DNA of 64,000 nucleotides from assembly GCA_022829145.1 (NCBI GenBank), contig CM040746.1, positions 4,611,499 to 4,675,498 on the forward strand, in the 5' to 3' direction. Both the position numbers and the translations under genes were made by a program. This DNA comes from Albula goreensis. Lineage: Eukaryota; Chordata; Actinopteri; Albuliformes; Albulidae. Of this stretch, positions 59,686-64,000 are shown in pieces. The notes below the pieces were generated by a model. It was not told the DNA's origin and searched no databases. It saw only the letters and a program-made list of their open reading frames with translations. Numbering within the stretch: position 1 is the first letter of the stretch; each line of letters begins with the position of its first letter.

Positions 59686-62600
59686 GGGTCCGTCTCTGAT
59701 TTTTCAGACTTTTTCAGGTCCGCGGGTTACATTTTATTTTCCAGTTTTGGCTCAATGGAATCCTTGCGTTTTCTCCATTCCTGCTTCCTTTTTCTTCGTT
59801 TTTACTATCTGCAGGTTATTTGCAGCCATTCTGAGCAGAAAAATCCACAGTTTTTGGCGGTCGGATTTTTCAGACTTTTTCAGGTCCGCGGCTTACGTTT
59901 TTTTTCGGTGTTGGCCTCAACTGACTCCTTGCGTTTTCTCCCATTTAATCCATTCCTGCTTCCTTTTTTCTTCGTATCTACTATCTGCAGGTTATTTGCA
60001 GCCATTCTGAGCAGAAAAATCCACAGTTTTTGGCGGTCGGATTTTTCAGACTTTTTTCAGGTCCGCGGCTTACGTTTTTTTCGGTGTTGGCCTCAACTGA
60101 CTCCTTGCGTTTTCTCCCATTTAATCCATTCCTGCTTCCTTTTTTTTTCGTATCTACTATCTGCAGGTTATTTGCAGCCATTCTGAGCAGAAAAATCCAC
60201 AGTTTTTGGCGGTCGGATTTTTCAGACTTTTTCAGGTCCGCGGCTTACGTTTTTTTCATTGTTGGCCTCAACTGACTCCTTGCGTTTTCTCCCATTTAAT
60301 CCATTCCTGCTTCCTTTTTTCTTCGTATCTACTATCTGCAGGTTATTTGCAGCCATTCTGAGCAGAAAAATCCACAGTTTTTGGCGGTCGGATTTTTCAG
60401 ACTTTTTTCAGGTCCGCGGCTTTACGTTTTTTTCGTGTTGGCCTCAACTGACTCCTTGCGTTTTCTCCCATTTAATCCATTCCTGCTTCCTTTTTTCTTC
60501 GTATCTACTATCTGCAGGTTATTTGCAGCCATTCTGAGCAGAAAAATCCACAGTTTTTGGCGGTCGGATTTTTCAGACTTTTTCAGGTCCGCGGCTTACG
60601 TTTTTTTCGGTGTTGGCCTCAACTGACTCCTTGCGTTTTCTCCCATTTAATCCATTCCTGCTTCCTTTTTTCTTTGTATCTACTATCTGCAGGTTATTTG
60701 CAGCCATTCTGAGCAGAAAAATCCACAGTTTTTGGTTTTTCGGATTTTTCAGACTTTTTTTTCAGGTCCGCTGACTCCTTGCGTTTTCGTTTTTTTCCTT
60801 TTTTCTTCGTGTTGGCCTCAACTGACTCCTTGCGTTTTCTCCCATTTAATCCATTCCTGCTTCCTTTTTTCTTCGTATCTACTATCTGCAGGTTATTTGC
60901 AGCCATTCTGAGCAGAAAAATCCACAGTTTTTGGCGGTCGGATTTTTCAGACTTTTTTCAGGTCCGCGGCAACTGACTTACTTTTTTTTTAATCCATGTT
61001 GGCCTCAACTGACTCCTTGCGTTTTCCCATTTAATCCATTCCTGCTTCCTTTTTTTCTTCCTGTATCTACTATCTGCAGGTTATTTGCAGCCATTCTGAG
61101 CAGAAAAATCCACAGTTTTTGGCGGTCGGATTTTTCAGACTTTTTCAGGTCCGCGACTTACGTTTTTTTTCGGTGTTGGCCTCAACTGACTCCTTGCGTT
61201 TTCTCCCATTTAATCCATTCCTGCTTCCTTTTTTCTTCGTATCTACTATCTGCAGGTTATTTGCAGCCATTCTGAGCAGAAAAATCCACAGTTTTTGGCG
61301 GTCGGATTTTTCAGACTTTTTTCAGGTCCGCGGCTTACGTTTTTTCGGTGTTGGCCTCAACTGACTCCTTGCGTTTTCTCCCATTTAATCCATTCCTGCT
61401 TCCTTTTTCTTTGTATCTACTATCTGCAGGTTATTTGCAGCCATTCTGAGCAGAAAAATCCACAGTTTTTGCGGTCGGATTTTTCAGACTTTTTTCAGGT
61501 CCGCGGCTTACGTTTTTTTTCAGTGTTGGCCTCAACTGACTCCTTGCGTTTTCTCCCATTTAATCCATTCCTGCTTCCTTTTTTCTTCGTATCTACTATC
61601 TGCAGGTTATTTGCAGCCATTCTGAGCAGAAAAATCCACAGTTTTTGGCGGTCGGATTTTTCAGACTTTTTTCAGGTCCGCGGCTTACGTTTTTTTCGTG
61701 TTGGCCTCAACTGACTCCTTGCGTTTTCTCCCATTTAATCCATTCCTGCTTCCTTTTTTCTTCGTATCTACTATCTGCAGGTTATTTGCAGACATTCTGA
61801 GCAGAAAAATCCACAGTTTTTGGCGGTCGGATTTTTCAGACTTTTTCAGGTCCGCGGCTTACGTTTTTCAGGTGTTGGCCTCAACTGACTCCTTGCGTTT
61901 TCTCCCATTTAATCCATTCCTGCTTCCGTTTTTCTTCGTATCTACTATCTGCAGGTTATTTGCAGCCATTCTGAGCAGAAAAATCCACAGTTTTTGGCGG
62001 TCGGATTTTTCAGACTTTTTTCAGGTCCGCGGCTTACGTTTTTTCAGTGTTGGCCTCAACTGACTCCTTGCGTTTTCTCCCATTTAATCCATTCCTGCTT
62101 CCTTTTTTCTTCGTATCTACTATCTGCAGGTTATTTGCAGCCATTCTGAGCAGAAAAATCCACAGTTTTTGGCGGTCGGATTTTTCAGACTTTTTTCAGG
62201 TCCGCGGCTTACGTTTTTTTCGGTGTTGGCCTCAACTGACTCCTTGCGTTTTCTCCCATTTAATCCATTCCTGCTTCCTTTTTTTCTTCTATATCTACTA
62301 TCTGCAGGTTATTTGCAGCCATTCTGAGCAGAAAAATCCACAGTTTTTGGCGGTCGGATTTTTCAGACTTTTTTCAGGTCCGCGGCTTACGTTTTTTTCA
62401 GTGTTGGCCTCAACTGACTCCTTGCGTTTTCTCCCATTTAATCCATTCCTGCTTCTTTTTTTCTTCGTATCTACTATCTGCAGGTTATTTGCAGCCATTC
62501 TGAGCAGAAAAATCCACAGTTTTTGGCGGTCGGATTTTTCAGACTTTTTTCAGGTCCGCGGCTTACGTTTTTTCGGTGTTGGCCTCAACTGACTCCTTGC

Positions 62601-64000
62601 GTTTTCTCCCATTTAATCCATTCCTGCTTCCTTTTTTCTTCGTATCTACTATCTGCAGGTTATTTGCAGCCATTCTGAGCAGAAAAATCCACAGTTTTTG
62701 GCGGTCGGATTTTTCAGACTTTTTTCAGGTCCGCGGCTTACGTTTTTTCAGTGTTGGCCTCAACTGACTCCTTGCGTTTTCTCCCATTTAATCCATTCCT
62801 GCTTCCTTTTTCTTTCGTATCTACTATCTGCAGGTTATTTGCAGCCATTCTGAGCAGAAAAATCCACAGTTTTGGCGGTCGGATTTTTCAGACTTTTTCA
62901 GGTCCGCGGCTTACGTTTTTTCAGTGTTGGCCTCAACTGACTCCTTGCGTTTTCTCCCATTTAATCCATTCCTGCTTCCTTTTTTCTTCGTATCTACTAT
63001 CTGCAGGTTATTTGCAGCCATTCTGAGCAGAAAAATCCACAGTTTTTGGCGGTCGGATTTTTCAGACTTTTTTCAGGTCCGCGGCTTACGTTTTTTCGGT
63101 GTTGGCCTCAACTGACTCCTTGCGTTTTCTCCCATTTAATCCATTCCTGCTTCCTTTTTTTTTCTTCGTATCTACTATCTGCAGGTTATTTGCAGCCATT
63201 CTGAGCAGAAAAATCCACAGTTTTTGACGGTCGGATTTTTCAGACTTTTTTCAGGTCCGCGGCTTACGTTTTTTTCGGTGTTGGCCTCAACTGACTCCTT
63301 TTGCGTTTTCTCCCATTTAATCCATTCCTGCTTCCTTTTTTCTTCGTATCTACTATCTGCAGGTTATTTGCAGCCATTCTGAGCAGAAAAATCCACAGTT
63401 TTTGGCGGTCGGATTTTTCAGACTTTTTTCAGGTCCGCGGCTTACGTTTTTTTCGGTGTTGGCCTCAACTGACTCCTTGCGTTTTCTCCCATTTAATCCA
63501 TTCCTGCTTCCTTTTTCTTTCGTATCTACTATCTGCAGGTTATTTGCAGCCATTCTGAGCAGAAAAATCCACAGTTTTTGGCGGTCGGATTTTTTCAGAC
63601 TTTTTTCAGGTCCGCGACTTTACGTTTTTTTTCATGTTGGCCTCAACTGACTCCTTGCGTTTTCTCCCATTTAATCCATTCCTGCTTCCTTTTTTTTTTT
63701 CGTATCTACTATCTGCAGGTTATTTGCAGCCATTCTGAGCAGAAAAATCCACAGTTTTTGGCGGTCGGATTTTTCAGACTTTTTTCAGGTCCGCGGCTTA
63801 CGTTTTTTCGGTGTTGGCCTCAACTGACTCCTTGCGTTTTTCTCCCATTTAATCCATTCCTGCTTCCTTTTTTCTTCGTATCTACTATCTGCAGGTTATT
63901 TGCAGCCATTCTGAGCAGAAAAATCCACAGTTTTTGGCGGTCGGATTTTTCAGACTTTTTTCAGGTCCGCGGCTTACGTTTTTTTCGGTGTTGGCCTCAA
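59686..64000. repeat. ~176-bp satellite array, at least 24 monomers, open at the window end
   Basis: Each monomer carries one CTGCAG; these lie at 59809, 59985, 60161, 60336, 60512, 60687, 60886, 61074, 61250, 61424, 61600, 61775, 61949, 62124, 62302, 62478, 62653, 62828, 63001, 63179, 63357, 63533, 63713 and 63889. Most spacings are 173-180 bp; two are 199 and 188 bp. Differences are mainly in T-run length, so homogenisation is high. The first monomer (59686-59860) is clearly diverged, marking the array edge. Segments shared by all include CAGGTCCGCGGCTTACG, GGCCTCAACTGACTCCTTGC, CATTTAATCCATTCCTGC and TCTGCAGGTTATTTGCAGCC. The Phe/Leu/Ser-rich plus frames and Lys/Arg/Asn-rich minus frames across it are shadows of the repeat. 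It continues beyond 64000. Confidence 0.97.

Noticed and set aside
59686..64000. Many Phe/Leu/Ser-rich frames, one up to 191 codons
   Set aside because: They follow the satellite monomer and shift with T-run length; no sign of selection for a frame.
59800..64000. CENP-B box in the satellite monomer
   Set aside because: A TTCG core occurs in CTTCGTATCTAC, but the conserved A and CGGG positions of the box do not match.

Overview
The window looks like intergenic or deep-intronic DNA from a vertebrate, most likely a ray-finned fish. No protein-coding host gene could be supported. The vertebrate signature is a Tc1-type transposon, tRNA-derived SINEs whose tail resembles the fish V-SINE tail, LINE 3' ends of fish type, an hAT-type miniature element with 8-bp target duplications, a Ty3/gypsy-type LTR retrotransposon, and very abundant (CA/GT)n tracts. 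The species cannot be named from this.

Layout. 1-5 kb is unique DNA with G-tracts and microsatellites. 4,994-6,529 is a Tc1-like transposon with ~180-bp terminal inverted repeats and a dead transposase. 8.5 kb has a 20-bp minisatellite. 9-13 kb is unique, partly GC-rich DNA. 13-14 kb holds two tRNA-derived retroposon pieces. 15.7 kb has a 72-bp hAT-type MITE. 16.4 kb has a 30-bp/90-bp higher-order minisatellite open in a frame on both strands. 19.8-20.9 kb has two forward SINEs. 22.1 kb has a CCAAT+TATA arrangement that could be a promoter. 25.4 kb has a perfect hairpin. 26.1-28.5 kb holds two minisatellites (57/58 bp and 12 bp). 32-34.4 kb has LINE/SINE ends and a 45-bp minisatellite. 35.5 and 36.2 kb have 21-bp and 49-bp arrays. 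37-48 kb is mostly unique DNA. 48.9-49.6 kb is a TA-flanked DNA transposon with a second hAT-type MITE nested inside. 50.5 and 51.7 kb have 34-bp and 28-bp arrays around a long CA-rich tract. 54.6-57.8 kb is an LTR retrotransposon with a tRNA-Val-type primer site and most of pol deleted. From 59.7 kb to the window end runs an unclosed ~176-bp satellite.

Interpretation. The notable character is the number of unrelated tandem arrays packed together (nine minisatellites of different unit length, one megasatellite-like satellite edge), with mobile elements between them. This would fit a subtelomeric or pericentromeric location, but that is inference. Nearly all open frames in the window are explained by repeats or are short and without recognisable domains. 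The strongest new observations are the two-member hAT-type MITE family with one copy nested in another transposon, the satellite and minisatellite units with scrambled internal order, the bidirectionally open 30-bp array, and several perfect hairpins.
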